Under the pieces are notes generated by a model. That model had not been told where the DNA came from. It made no database searches and was given only the letters and a program-made list of their open reading frames with translations. DNA of 64,000 nucleotides from NCBI GenBank assembly GCA_002439085.1, contig DJSW01000015.1, positions 40,016-104,015 on the forward strand, in the 5' to 3' direction. The stretch comes from Alphaproteobacteria bacterium UBA6324 (lineage in GTDB: Bacteria; Pseudomonadota; Alphaproteobacteria; CAAGCB01; CAG-977). Of this stretch, positions 25,352 to 34,567 are shown in pieces. Each line of letters opens with the position of its first letter. Position 1 is the first letter of the stretch. Position numbers and translations under genes: made by a program.

Positions 25352-25900
25352 ATGTTAATCAGCAAATCGGATTCATGTCTTTTGATCATTGATGTTCAGG
25401 AACGTCTGGCACCGGCCGCGAACGAACCGCGCCGCGTCATTGACGGATGTTCCCGCCTGTTGAAAGGCGCGGGCGTTTTGGGCGTTCCCGTCATCATCAC
25501 CGAACAGTACCCCAAAGGGTTGGGGGCGTCGATTTTCGACATCCGCGACGCCGCGCCCGAAAACGCCTTTTATTTCCCGAAAACCAGCTTGTCCGCCGTC
25601 GGACAGGACGGATTTACGCAGCATTTCGACGCCCTGAATAAAAAACAGGTCGTCATCGCCGGCGTCGAAGAACACATCTGCGTCCTGCAAACCGCCGTCG
25701 AATTAAAGGAACGCGGATGCGACGTGTTCGTCGTCACGGACGCTTCGGGCAGCCGGACGGTCGAAAACGAACAAGCCGCGCAGGAACGGTTCAAACAGGA
25801 AGGCATCACCCTCGTCACCGTCGAAATGGTTTTGTTTGAATGGTTGCGCAAGGCCGGAACGCCCGAATTCAAAGACATTCAAAACCGTTTGATCAAATAG
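25352..25900 (+). CDS. Isochorismatase-family cysteine hydrolase
   Basis: 182 residues. The family triad is visible: Asp in LLIIDVQERL near the start, Lys in FPKTSLSA, and Cys in GVEEHICVLQTA. These enzymes hydrolyse amide or ester bonds of small molecules; the short single-domain form resembles YcaC-type proteins. I chose the ATG at 25352, which has AGGCAGGA in front; an in-frame ATG at 25337 lacks one. The gene is followed 11 bases later by an alpha/beta hydrolase, forming a two-gene unit divergent from the helicase. No siderophore genes are nearby, so a role in enterobactin-like synthesis is unlikely. Confidence 0.85.
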   Translation: MLISKSDSCLLIIDVQERLAPAANEPRRVIDGCSRLLKGAGVLGVPVIITEQYPKGLGASIFDIRDAAPENAFYFPKTSLSAVGQDGFTQHFDALNKKQVVIAGVEEHICVLQTAVELKERGCDVFVVTDASGSRTVENEQAAQERFKQEGITLVTVEMVLFEWLRKAGTPEFKDIQNRLIK

Positions 25901-25911
25901 GGAACATCGCC

Positions 25912-26622
25912 ATGAAAACGCCCGTCGTCCTTTTGCCCGCCCTGCTGTGCAACGCGGGGCTGTTCATCCACCAGATCAAGGCGCTGGAAAGTGAAGCCGA
26001 CTTTTTCGTCCCCGATTTGGGGTTGGACACGACCGTTTCGGCGACGGCGCGGCGCATTTTGAATCAAATCAAGGGCGATTTCGTTCTGGGCGGCATTTCC
26101 ATGGGCGGCTATGTCGCTTTCGAGATATTGCGCCAAGCCCCCGAACGGGTCAAAGGGCTGATTTTAATGGACACGAACGCGCACGCCGATCCCGAACCCG
26201 CGCGCCAAAAACGGGCGGAAATGGTCGAAACCGCGCGAACCGGCGGAATCGAATCCGTCATTGAACCGTCGCTGTTCAACGTCGTCGCCCCGCAACACCG
26301 CGGCAACGACCTGATCCGTCACGTTTTGGAACATATGGCGCGCGCGACCGGCGTCGAAAAGTACGCCAACGAACAGCGCGTCATCTCGACCCGTCCGGAT
26401 TCCTCTGAATTGCTGGGAAAGATCGCCTGCCCGACGCTGGTTCTGGGCGGTGAAAACGACGTTCTGTCCCCGCCGGAATCCATGGACACGATCACCGCGC
26501 GCATCCCGACCGCGATCCACGCCGTCATCAAAAACAGCGGCCACCTGCCGCCGTTGGAAAATCCGGCCGCGACGAACGCCGCCCTGCGCGTTTTCCTGAA
26601 CCGCGCGCGCATAAAAAAGTGA
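25912..26622 (+). CDS. Alpha/beta-fold hydrolase
   Basis: 236 residues: an N-terminal strand VVLLPALLCNAGLF, nucleophile elbow GGISMGG with Ser63, LILMDTNAHAD, acid in GGENDVLSPPE and catalytic histidine at about 211 in NSGHLPPLENP. It resembles the carboxyl-ester/carbon-carbon hydrolases of the MenH/BioH-like group, but nothing fixes the substrate. The start at 25912 follows the upstream isochorismatase-family gene by 11 bases, so they are likely co-transcribed. No signal peptide; cytosolic. Confidence 0.82.
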   Translation: MKTPVVLLPALLCNAGLFIHQIKALESEADFFVPDLGLDTTVSATARRILNQIKGDFVLGGISMGGYVAFEILRQAPERVKGLILMDTNAHADPEPARQKRAEMVETARTGGIESVIEPSLFNVVAPQHRGNDLIRHVLEHMARATGVEKYANEQRVISTRPDSSELLGKIACPTLVLGGENDVLSPPESMDTITARIPTAIHAVIKNSGHLPPLENPAATNAALRVFLNRARIKK

Positions 26623-26690
26623 CGCGTTAGCGTTTTGTGAACCTTTGCCCTTTAGAATCAACGGCGTATCGCTTTTGAAAGAGGCCGTTC

Positions 26691-27125
26691 ATGCGCAAAC
26701 TTTTGTTTTTCATCGCCTGTCTGGGACTGGCCGCGCCCTCCGGCGCCGCGGCGCAATCCAACGATATCGAGGAAATCGGCAATCTGGCCGGCGCCGTCAT
26801 GGCGTGCGGGGCGTACAAACCGCTTTACCAGTTCGAGGAAATCCTCAGCCGGTATTTCAGCAACACGTCGCCGAACCAAGCGGCGGAGGAAACGTTGATC
26901 CGCCGTTACTCCGCGGCCAAAGTATCCACTTTCGCGCTTCAGAGCAAACGCAACAAAGCGGATTGCCCGCAAACGGTTTCCGATTTCACCCGCATGGAAA
27001 TTTTTAAATTCGAACTGTATTCCGACGGTTCGCTGAAAACACCCGAAGGCAAATTCCTGTTCCCGCGGGGACAGAAAAAACTGGCCGCCGACGCCGTCAG
27101 ACTCTATCCGCGCAAGAAACGCTGA
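26691..27125 (+). CDS. Small secreted protein of unknown function
   Basis: 144 residues. The first 22 residues form a clear signal peptide (FFIACLGLAAPSGAAA, cut before QSND), so the protein should be periplasmic. The mature part is charged, with two cysteines (in MACGAYK and ADCPQTV) that could form a disulfide, and a basic end (RLYPRKKR). I recognise no family. GAAAGAGG lies before the ATG. It converges with the ABC_sub_bind gene, whose stop is the adjacent base, and has no clear terminator. Confidence 0.7.
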   Translation: MRKLLFFIACLGLAAPSGAAAQSNDIEEIGNLAGAVMACGAYKPLYQFEEILSRYFSNTSPNQAAEETLIRRYSAAKVSTFALQSKRNKADCPQTVSDFTRMEIFKFELYSDGSLKTPEGKFLFPRGQKKLAADAVRLYPRKKR

Positions 27126-28139
27126 TCACTCGTTTTTCGGAATATTGACCAGATCCGCGCTTTGCAACAGATCCAGCGGCGGATACACGCCCGTTTTGCG
27201 CGCCGCCGTCATATTCACGACCACCAGCGGCCGCTGCGGCGTTTCGATCGGAATGCCATAGGCCTGCACATGATCGCGCAATATTTTCAACGCCTTGCGC
27301 CCCGCCAAACGGCCGACGTTGTAATATCTGTGAACCAAAGCGAACAGCGCGCCGTCGTGCCGCACCGCGCCTTCGGACGCCGAAAAAACGGGGATCGAAA
27401 ACGTCGCCGCCGCGTCGATCAACGCTTTGCGGTTGGCGTTCATGAACGCATCCGGCCCCAGATAAATCAGATCAACCTTGGCGTCCGCCATTTCGGCGAC
27501 CAGCCCGTCGATCGCCGACGCGTCCGGTTTGCCGTCGGCGTCCGCCGGAACGGGACGGTCAACCAGATCGAACCGCATCAGCGCGGCGTACCGTTTCAGC
27601 TGATCAACCGCGACCTGCGCGTTCGTTTCGGCCGGATTATAAACAACGCCCAGCCGTTTGAACCCCGTCACCCGTCGGGCGTATTGCAGCTGGTCGGACA
27701 TCGCGGCCAGATGCGTCACGCCGGTGATGTTGCGCCCCTGCGCCGCTGGCGAAGACACCAACCCGCTTTCGACCGGCTGGGACACCACCATGAACACCGC
27801 GGGAACGGCGCCGTATTTTGCAACGGGACCGTTGTTTTTCGTCCCCAGCATTTCCAAAGTCGCCAGTGTCCCCCACGTCACCAGCAAATCGGGCGACGTT
27901 TCGGCCACTTCGGCGATCAAGGCGGGGATTTTGTCCGTTTTCCGGTTCAAATCGCGCCGGACGATTTCCACATTGGCGCGCGCGGATTTCAAATAATCCT
28001 GAAAACCGCGGCAGGCGTCTTCGCACCCGTCCCACAGCACCATATACACTTTGGCCGGCGCGGCGGCGCAAACGGCCGGCGACAGAAAAAACATCAGGAA
28101 AAGCAGATTAAAAAGCCGTTTCACGCGCGAACCTTTCAT
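27126..28139 (-). CDS. ABC-transporter substrate-binding protein (ABC_sub_bind family)
   Basis: 337 residues with a signal peptide (LFNLLFLMFFLSPAVCAAAPA) and the two-lobed periplasmic binding fold of the ABC_sub_bind/TrpX group: DLLVTWGTLATLEML, NITGVTHLAAMSDQL, KRLGVVYNPAETNAQVAVDQL, DLIYLGPDAFM, PVFSASEGAVRHDGALFALV. Related proteins bind tryptophan or similar small ligands. No permease or ATPase gene is beside it; instead it overlaps by 32 bases the gene for a membrane sensor-like protein. This suggests the pair works in sensing rather than import. GGGGTGA precedes the ATG. Confidence 0.85.
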   Translation of the reverse strand: MKGSRVKRLFNLLFLMFFLSPAVCAAAPAKVYMVLWDGCEDACRGFQDYLKSARANVEIVRRDLNRKTDKIPALIAEVAETSPDLLVTWGTLATLEMLGTKNNGPVAKYGAVPAVFMVVSQPVESGLVSSPAAQGRNITGVTHLAAMSDQLQYARRVTGFKRLGVVYNPAETNAQVAVDQLKRYAALMRFDLVDRPVPADADGKPDASAIDGLVAEMADAKVDLIYLGPDAFMNANRKALIDAAATFSIPVFSASEGAVRHDGALFALVHRYYNVGRLAGRKALKILRDHVQAYGIPIETPQRPLVVVNMTAARKTGVYPPLDLLQSADLVNIPKNE

Positions 28140-29172
28140 TCACCCCGATTTGCACCCATCCGGCCGCCCCGTCCGCGTCGTTGACGGATTCCGCGGCGTT
28201 ATAATATCCGTCGCGCAAAGAAATCCTGCCCGTGCGGCGGTCGGCGTCGAACGCTTTGGCGGCTTCGCCCGATTCGTACAGGACACGGCCGTTTTTGTCC
28301 GTTACCAAAATGAATTCGATTTCCTTGTTTTGTTCGCGCACGGCGTTCAACACGCTTTCCAAACCGTTGACCGATTGGAACGGCACGCCGTTTTTCACCG
28401 CGCATTCGATTTGCGCGCGGACGTTTTTGGCGACAATGCCCGCTTTGGCGGCGATCATCGGCCGCAAATCGTTTTCAAACGATCCGGACAAGGCGGTCAC
28501 GCCGATTTTCACGCAAAAGGCTAAAATCAGCACGCCAACGACAACCGCCGACGCCCGCGCCGCCCCGCTGTTCAAGGCAAACCGGCCTTTCAAATCGCCG
28601 GACAGGAAAATCAAAATCCACGCCAACACGCCGGCGACGGCCATCCGGACGGAAAACCGCAGCGTCGTCGAAATCATCTTTTCCCGCATTTGCTCGGTCT
28701 GCGCCGTTTTGTATTCGGCGGCCAAGCATCCCTCACGTTCGGAAAATGCGTTGATCAAAGGCAGGCCGACCGTTTCCTTTCCCTCGTCGGGATCGACGAA
28801 AGGCAATCGGGAACCGGCGCATTTTTCAACCCACTTTTCCGGCACGGCGGAACCCGTTTGCGCCGCGGCCGTCCCGTACAGGATGCGCCCCGTTCGCGCG
28901 TCGAACACAAAGGCGGACAAAACGTCCGCGTCCTGTGCCGCGAATTCGATCAGCATCCGTTCAACCTTTTCGATTTCGGGCAAAGCCGCGCCCTTGTCCA
29001 TTTCGACCTGTATCCGGTCGCGCAGCCGCGTCATCGCGATTTGCGTTCCGGCGTCGCGCAAGGCGTTTCCCGCGGATTCGTATTTTACGAACTGCGATCC
29101 GGCGAAAGCGAACACCGCCGCGCACCACAAAAGCGAAGCCAAAAGGGCGTGGGTTAAATGCTGACTGCGCAT
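28108..29172 (-). CDS. Membrane protein with two extracytoplasmic sensor-like domains, no output domain
   Basis: 354 residues. A membrane helix near the N-terminus (LLASLLWCAAVFAFAG) is followed by a periplasmic segment of about 140 residues (VLSAFVFDARTGRILYG), two more helices (MAVAGVLAWILIFLSG; VVVGVLILAFCVKIGV), and a second similar segment (EIEFILVTDKNGRVLYESG) that runs to the C-terminus. Both segments look like PAS/PDC-type sensor folds, a probable internal duplication. There is no histidine kinase, GGDEF or MCP part. I chose the ATG at 29172; a longer frame from 29208 needs TTG. It overlaps the ABC_sub_bind gene, and the two probably act together. Confidence 0.65.
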   Translation of the reverse strand: MRSQHLTHALLASLLWCAAVFAFAGSQFVKYESAGNALRDAGTQIAMTRLRDRIQVEMDKGAALPEIEKVERMLIEFAAQDADVLSAFVFDARTGRILYGTAAAQTGSAVPEKWVEKCAGSRLPFVDPDEGKETVGLPLINAFSEREGCLAAEYKTAQTEQMREKMISTTLRFSVRMAVAGVLAWILIFLSGDLKGRFALNSGAARASAVVVGVLILAFCVKIGVTALSGSFENDLRPMIAAKAGIVAKNVRAQIECAVKNGVPFQSVNGLESVLNAVREQNKEIEFILVTDKNGRVLYESGEAAKAFDADRRTGRISLRDGYYNAAESVNDADGAAGWVQIGVNERFARETAF

Positions 29173-29242
29173 GAATCCGTTTTTCCCGATAAACACATAA
29201 CGGGTCAACTATACGCGCGCATTGTAAAAAAAGCGTGAACGC

Positions 29243-31066
29243 CTATTGCGGATACAGCGGCGGAACGGGCTGTTTTTCATTGTTTTTTCCCGTTTTCGCC
29301 GCCGATTGTGCCGATTGGAAAACCGTCCAAAGCGCGTTGCCGTCCCATTTTGCGGCAACGCCGCCGTACAGCGCGCCGTTCAGCTTTTCCACCTGATCCG
29401 TCAACGCCGTGTCATTGAAACGGGCGGCCAAAGCGGACAAGGTCAAGGGCGGCTTTTCCGGCCACAGGGATTGACCGACGGCCAGCAGGGCGGCTTTCGC
29501 CCGTTCGGGATCGCCCGAACGGCAGGCGGATTTCAAATCGCCGACAACCGCCCGCAACGACGCGTTTTGACACGTTTTTTCCTCCGCTTTTCCGCGGTTT
29601 TTGAAAAACAGGTAATGCGCCGCCAACCCTAACGCCGTCACGACAAAGCATCCCGCCAATATTCCGGCCAGAAACAGCCGCAAAGGCGATTGAGCGGCGA
29701 TTTTTGCCAAAGCCGCCGACATTTTCGTCGCCGCCGCGGGGGCTGACGCCGCCGGAACGGTAACGGATTCCGCTTTTTTCTCAATCGGCGACGGCAAAGT
29801 TTGCGCCGTGTTTTCCGCCCGAACCGGCGCGGAAACGGCCGATCCCGTCACTGCGCCGGTCACGGTGAGAGTGCGCGCGGGCAAAACGGCTTTGCGCGTT
29901 TGCCCCGACGCGACATCGAACCACGGGATTTCCAAAGCGGGCAGAACGACCTGCCCCGCGCTGGTCGGCATAAAGACAATCTGACGCGTTTTCACGCCGA
30001 CGATGCCGTCGTTGTCAAACACGTTTTTGGAATCCGCCTTTCCGGGATACTGTCTGTACGCGTCCCCGTCGGGAAAAACGACATCCGGAATTTGCGTATC
30101 CAGCACCCCCGCTGCCGAAACGGTCACGGTGCGGGTCAGCGCGTCGCCCAAAGCGACCGATTTTCCCGCCGGTTCGACGGTTTCGGACACGACGACATTC
30201 GTCGCGGGCAACCACGCGCCGACAACGTAATCCGGTTTTTCACGCACGTTTAATTCCAAACCGGCGGTCTGCACGGCGACGACCTTTTGCGCGCCGAAAC
30301 CCGCCGTGAAAAATCCGCCGAAACCGAACGGATCATCGTCCATGTTCGCGTCACGGGCGTCCGGATCGCTGATCATCCCCTGAAAACGGAACGGGGGTAG
30401 CGCAACGTGGCCGGTTTTGTTTGAAAACAGCAGATATTTGTATTCCAACACATCGTACAGCCGCCCGTTCACCGTTTCGCGCGACCGTTTCGCATCCCCC
30501 CATTGTTCGGCGACGACGCCGTCGGCGCGCGGCGCCGTAACCGCTCCGTCCAACAGCGACGTTTGCACGAACGAATACAGCTTGACCGTCAAGGCAACCT
30601 GCTGGCCGACATAAGGGGTCTTGTCCGCGATTTCGGAACGGATGAAAACGTTCGATTGCCGCGCCGCGTCCGCTTTTTCACCCGACGGCGCGGAAACGGC
30701 CGTTCCGCCCGCGACGACCGTCAGTTTCAGCGGTTTTGTCTGTTCCCTGCCCGCGCGAATGGACGGCAAAACGACCTCGCCCGTTTTTTTGGGGATCAAG
30801 GTCAGGACGTTTTCGTTGAACGTCTGCGATCTGCCGTTGACATAGCTGGATTTGTAGCTTTTGCGCTGCATGACGATCGTGAAGTCGGCGTTCAAAACGG
30901 ACACGTCGGGATCGTCCCCGCCGCCGTCCTGACGCAGGTAAAGCTGAAAACTTTCGCCCTCCGGAATTGTGGTGGCACTGACATTCGCCTGAAAATCCGC
31001 CGCAGCCGGACGGATTGAAAACGCGGCCGCCCACAACATCGCCGCCATGATTGTTTTTTTCATCAT
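29243..31066 (-). CDS. batD: BatD-like protein (BatD/Oxygen-tolerance family)
   Basis: 607 residues: a signal peptide (IMAAMLWAAAFSIRPAAA), then beta-rich repeats typical of BatD (FQANVSATTIPEGESFQLYLRQ; YVGQQVALTVKLY; a G/F-rich DDDPFGFGGFFTAGFG loop), one membrane helix late (LFLAGILAGCFVVTALGLAAHYLFF) and a cytoplasmic end of about 110 residues. Bat proteins, named from Bacteroides aerotolerance, form an envelope complex with VWA proteins. The ATG at 31066 overlaps the previous stop (ATGATG) and has GGAGG; the frame upstream of that is inside the neighbour. Confidence 0.85.
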   Translation of the reverse strand: MMKKTIMAAMLWAAAFSIRPAAADFQANVSATTIPEGESFQLYLRQDGGGDDPDVSVLNADFTIVMQRKSYKSSYVNGRSQTFNENVLTLIPKKTGEVVLPSIRAGREQTKPLKLTVVAGGTAVSAPSGEKADAARQSNVFIRSEIADKTPYVGQQVALTVKLYSFVQTSLLDGAVTAPRADGVVAEQWGDAKRSRETVNGRLYDVLEYKYLLFSNKTGHVALPPFRFQGMISDPDARDANMDDDPFGFGGFFTAGFGAQKVVAVQTAGLELNVREKPDYVVGAWLPATNVVVSETVEPAGKSVALGDALTRTVTVSAAGVLDTQIPDVVFPDGDAYRQYPGKADSKNVFDNDGIVGVKTRQIVFMPTSAGQVVLPALEIPWFDVASGQTRKAVLPARTLTVTGAVTGSAVSAPVRAENTAQTLPSPIEKKAESVTVPAASAPAAATKMSAALAKIAAQSPLRLFLAGILAGCFVVTALGLAAHYLFFKNRGKAEEKTCQNASLRAVVGDLKSACRSGDPERAKAALLAVGQSLWPEKPPLTLSALAARFNDTALTDQVEKLNGALYGGVAAKWDGNALWTVFQSAQSAAKTGKNNEKQPVPPLYPQ

Positions 31067-32898
31067 CTTACGCCTCCGTTCATCAGATTGCGCCGCCTGA
31101 TCCTTTCGCGCAACAGTCCCGACGGGTCGTCCTGAATGACGCTGAGCCACTGCATTTGTTCGCGTTTTTCGCGGTCATCCGCATCGGATTTTTTCCCAGA
31201 CGGCGCGGATTGCCCGTTTTCGCGTTTCTGTTCGTCCCCGTTTTGCGGCCGGACACCGGCGGATTGCAGTTGATTTTCCTGTTGCCCCCTATCCTCCGCG
31301 GGGTCGGGTTGACGCGCCTTGTTTTCCTGTTGTCCGTCCCGCCCCTGTTGCGCCTGTTTCTGTCCTTGCTCTTTTTGCCCCCGTTCGGCGGATTGAGGTT
31401 CGGACTGCCGCTGATTTTGGTTTTGCGGTTGATTTTGTCCCTGTTGCCCCTGCCCGCCGTTCTGCGGTTGGTTTTGCGGTTGGTTTTGCCGTTGTTCCTG
31501 ATTTTGCTGTTGTTGTTGATTCTGTTGATTCTGCTGTTGATTGTTTTTCAGCCTGTCTTCCAAATATTTCTTATTAAAAGCGGCGTCCGCGTGATTCGGA
31601 TCTTCCTCCAAAACCTGTTTATAAGCTTCGATCGCCTGTTGATACTGTCCCGCGCGCGCCAACGCGTTGCCCAGATTGTACCGCGTTTCGGCATCGTCCG
31701 GATCGCCCAACACCGCGGCGGCCGACCGGAAATCGCCGGATTTGTACAGCGCGACGCCCCGCCAGCCGCGATCGGAAAACACGTTCGCGTCAGCCGGTTT
31801 TTCACCCGCCGCGATGCGCAAAGCCTCTTTGCGATCACTGCGCGTCCACAAATCGGAAACGTCCGCCCGCGCCTGAACCGGCGTCAAAGCCAGCAGCAGG
31901 ACGCCCAGCCATCCCTTGCGGTATCCCAGCGCGGCGAACGGCAGGATCAGCCAGCACAAAACCGCACCGAAATCGCGCCACGCGTCCGCCTTCACATCCG
32001 TGTTTGAACCGGCGGAAACCCCGCCCGCATCCGCCGCGACACCCGCGATCGCATCCACATCGGCGTCGTCCAATCCGGCCGCGCGATAAACGCCGCCGCC
32101 GGAAACGGCGATTTTTTCCAAATTATCCGCCGTCAACGCCGACAAAACGGGCTTTCCGCCGGATTTCAAAAACGTCCCGTCCGGCATTTGCAGCGGCGCG
32201 CCGTGTCCCATCCCAACCCCCGAAACGGACACGGGAAAGCCGTCGGATTTCAGCTTTTCCGCCGCTTTTCGCGCGGCCGCCAGATTCCCGCCGGAAACGT
32301 GCGCCCCGATCATCACAACACGGCCGCGCGTCGATCCGGCCTGTTTCAACAACGCCCGCGCCTGATCCAGCGCTTTCGCCGCATCCGGCATCCGGCCGCC
32401 CATCATGCCCGCCTGAACGCTGGGCAGCATTTGGTCGATGACTTTGGCGTCCTGCGTCAACGGAACGGCGACGAACGGTTCGTTGTCGTACAGCACCAGC
32501 GCGTTCTGCCCGTCCTTTGTCTTTTGCAAAAAATCGTGCAGTTTGAAACGCGCGCGATCCATGCGCGACGGTTTGACATCCGACGGCGTCATAAAAACGG
32601 AAATGTCCAGCAGGTAAACAGTGTCAACGCCCTTTTTCACCGCGGGTTGCGGCAACCGTTCCCACGCGGGCCCCGCCAGCGAAAGCACCGCCAGAACCCA
32701 GCACACGCCCGCCAAAACAACCGGAACGAACGTCTTTGCCCCCGTTCCGGCGACCAGCTGCGGCCGCAACAAAATCCGGTCGCAAAAATCGCGCCACAAC
32801 CCGCCGTTCGACCGGCCTTTTCCGGCCAGAAACGGCAGTAAAAGCAACACGGTCAATCCCCACAGCCATTCGGGGCGCAAAAAATGAAATTCCGTCAT
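31063..32898 (-). CDS. batB: BatB/BatC-type VWA domain plus TPR protein
   Basis: 611 residues. Two N-terminal membrane helices, a VWA domain at about 90-290 (TVYLLDISVFM), another helix near 325-345 (LCWLILPFAALGY), then TPR repeats (ETRYNLGNALARAGQYQQAIEAYKQVLEEDPNHADAAFNKKYLEDRL split as usual) and a very Q/N-rich tail of about 110 residues. This joins what are BatB and BatC in other operons. The metal-site motif reads D-I-S-V-F rather than D-x-S-x-S, so metal binding may be weakened. It overlaps batA (stop/start ATGA) and batD. Confidence 0.85.
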   Translation of the reverse strand: MTEFHFLRPEWLWGLTVLLLLPFLAGKGRSNGGLWRDFCDRILLRPQLVAGTGAKTFVPVVLAGVCWVLAVLSLAGPAWERLPQPAVKKGVDTVYLLDISVFMTPSDVKPSRMDRARFKLHDFLQKTKDGQNALVLYDNEPFVAVPLTQDAKVIDQMLPSVQAGMMGGRMPDAAKALDQARALLKQAGSTRGRVVMIGAHVSGGNLAAARKAAEKLKSDGFPVSVSGVGMGHGAPLQMPDGTFLKSGGKPVLSALTADNLEKIAVSGGGVYRAAGLDDADVDAIAGVAADAGGVSAGSNTDVKADAWRDFGAVLCWLILPFAALGYRKGWLGVLLLALTPVQARADVSDLWTRSDRKEALRIAAGEKPADANVFSDRGWRGVALYKSGDFRSAAAVLGDPDDAETRYNLGNALARAGQYQQAIEAYKQVLEEDPNHADAAFNKKYLEDRLKNNQQQNQQNQQQQQNQEQRQNQPQNQPQNGGQGQQGQNQPQNQNQRQSEPQSAERGQKEQGQKQAQQGRDGQQENKARQPDPAEDRGQQENQLQSAGVRPQNGDEQKRENGQSAPSGKKSDADDREKREQMQWLSVIQDDPSGLLRERIRRRNLMNGGVR

Positions 32899-33890
32899 AC
32901 CCGCCTCCCGATCAGCAGGGATAAAGCCCCCAGCGCGCTAAGAGCGAACGCGGCCGCCAGCGGATAGTAAAACAACGCTTTCACGGGGCGGACGAAAACG
33001 GCGTCGTTTTCCACGGGTTCCAGCGCGTCGATCGCCCCGTAAATGCGCGCCAACTCCGCCGTGTCTTTGGCGCGGAAATACCGGCCGCCCGTTTTTTGCG
33101 CGATTTCACGCAAGGCCGCTTCGTCGATTTCGTCGCCGCGCGGAATTTGCATCATGCCGAACAATCCCGACAGCCGCATCGAATCCGACCCCGCGCCGAC
33201 CGTATAGACTTTCACCCCCGCTTTCGCCGCCAATTCCGCGGCTTCGGACGGTTTCATCGCCCCCGCGTTCGCGACGCCGTCCGACAGCAAAACGACGACC
33301 TTGCTTTTGGCCGGAACGTCCGCCATCGTTTTTAACGCCAGCCCCAGCGCGTCGCCGATCGCCGTTTGCGATCCGGCCATGCCGACGTCCGCTTCGTCCA
33401 GCAAAGCGGACACCGTTTTCAAATCATACGTCAGCGGAACATACACATACGCCCGTTCGCCGAACAAAACGACGCCGACGCGGTCGCCCGCGCGTTTTTT
33501 GACAAAAGCGTCCGCCACCGCGCGCACCGCGTCCCACCGGCGCACGTTTTGATTTTGCAAAACGAAATCCGTTTCCCGCATCGACCCCGAAATATCCAGA
33601 ACCAGCATCAGGTTGCGCCCCTGCGACGGGACTTTGGCCGGTTCGCCCGTCCAACGCGGATTCGCCGCCGCCGTCACCAGCGCGATCCAAATCAGCGCGC
33701 CCAGAAACCGCCGCCATTTCAACCCGCCGGCAAACGGCCGGACGCCCGCGGCGCGCAAATCGCGCACATCGTCGAAAAAGGGGATTTTCAGCGCATCGCC
33801 GCCGTTGTCGTTCACCCGCGGCAAAACGGCGCGCACGATGAACGGCAACACCAGTAGCAAAAACATTTGAGGATACGCAAAACCGGTCAT
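32895..33890 (-). CDS. batA: BatA-type VWA domain membrane protein
   Basis: 331 residues with N-terminal helices, a VWA domain with an intact MIDAS motif (LVLDISGSMRETDF) at about 88-101, the later MIDAS residues in GSQTAIGDALG and LLSDGVANAG, and a C-terminal helix (LAAAFALSALGALSLLIG). It should sit in the inner membrane with the VWA domain in the periplasm, partnered with BatB. The ATG at 33890 overlaps the upstream stop (CTATGA) and has GGAG; an earlier ATG at 33908 is less likely. Confidence 0.88.
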   Translation of the reverse strand: MTGFAYPQMFLLLVLPFIVRAVLPRVNDNGGDALKIPFFDDVRDLRAAGVRPFAGGLKWRRFLGALIWIALVTAAANPRWTGEPAKVPSQGRNLMLVLDISGSMRETDFVLQNQNVRRWDAVRAVADAFVKKRAGDRVGVVLFGERAYVYVPLTYDLKTVSALLDEADVGMAGSQTAIGDALGLALKTMADVPAKSKVVVLLSDGVANAGAMKPSEAAELAAKAGVKVYTVGAGSDSMRLSGLFGMMQIPRGDEIDEAALREIAQKTGGRYFRAKDTAELARIYGAIDALEPVENDAVFVRPVKALFYYPLAAAFALSALGALSLLIGRRV

Positions 33891-34372
33891 AGGTTTTTCT
33901 CCAACCATTTACGGGCGGAAACCAGAAAATGCCGCCCGCGCCGCAAATCGTTTTCGAAATCAGCCGGAGCAAACGCTTGATTTTCCAGCAAAAAAACATC
34001 TTCCTCGTTCAAACGCGCCCCCGTGTCCCGTAAAAAATCCGTCCAATCCCGCCCGCTTAAACCGGCCGTCCGCGTCCGCCCGAAACGGTGCAGAGCCGCC
34101 CGCCGCAGCAAAACGGACACTTGCGCGGCCAATCCGGAAACGTCGCCCGTGTCGAAAAAGGCGCGCCGCGCGGATTTCAAACAGTCGAACGCTTCGCGCC
34201 GGCGGCGCATCCGCGGGCTGTTGTAAATCAGAACCGCCGCCGAAATAATGCCGGCGACCGCCCAGAAAACGGCCGTCCACCCCGCCCCCAACGGGAAAAA
34301 TCCGTCCGGATACGGCGGACGCACCATCGCGATCAACTCTTCCGTTCCGGCCTGCGGCGGCAAATCAATCAT
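33887..34372 (-). CDS. DUF4381-type membrane protein of the Bat operon
   Basis: 161 residues: a short N-terminus (MIDLPPQAG), one membrane helix (AVFWAVAGIISAAVLIY) and a helical cytoplasmic part (RREAFDCLKSARRAFFDTGD, AAQVSVLLRRAALHRFGR, GRDWTDFLRD). This matches the DUF4381 proteins that stand before batA in moxR operons. It is the first gene of the visible operon; moxR and the DUF58 gene that normally precede it are absent, since the next gene upstream runs the other way. The ATG at 34372 follows AAAGGAAC; the longer frame has no ribosome site. Confidence 0.75.
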   Translation of the reverse strand: MIDLPPQAGTEELIAMVRPPYPDGFFPLGAGWTAVFWAVAGIISAAVLIYNSPRMRRRREAFDCLKSARRAFFDTGDVSGLAAQVSVLLRRAALHRFGRTRTAGLSGRDWTDFLRDTGARLNEEDVFLLENQAFAPADFENDLRRGRHFLVSARKWLEKNL

Positions 34373-34567
34373 TCCGTTTTGTTCCTTTCTTTGATGAAAG
34401 TAGGCGATTTGTTTCCGACATTCAAGTTTACAACGCAAACATATTTTTTAATTCGCCTTTGCGGCAGTTTTTTTATGCCCTGCGGAAAAACAGCCGCCGT
34501 ATCTTTGCGGCTGGACAAACCGCGATTTTTAGCGCAAGATAGGGCAACGTTTTTTAAGAGGTGTTTC

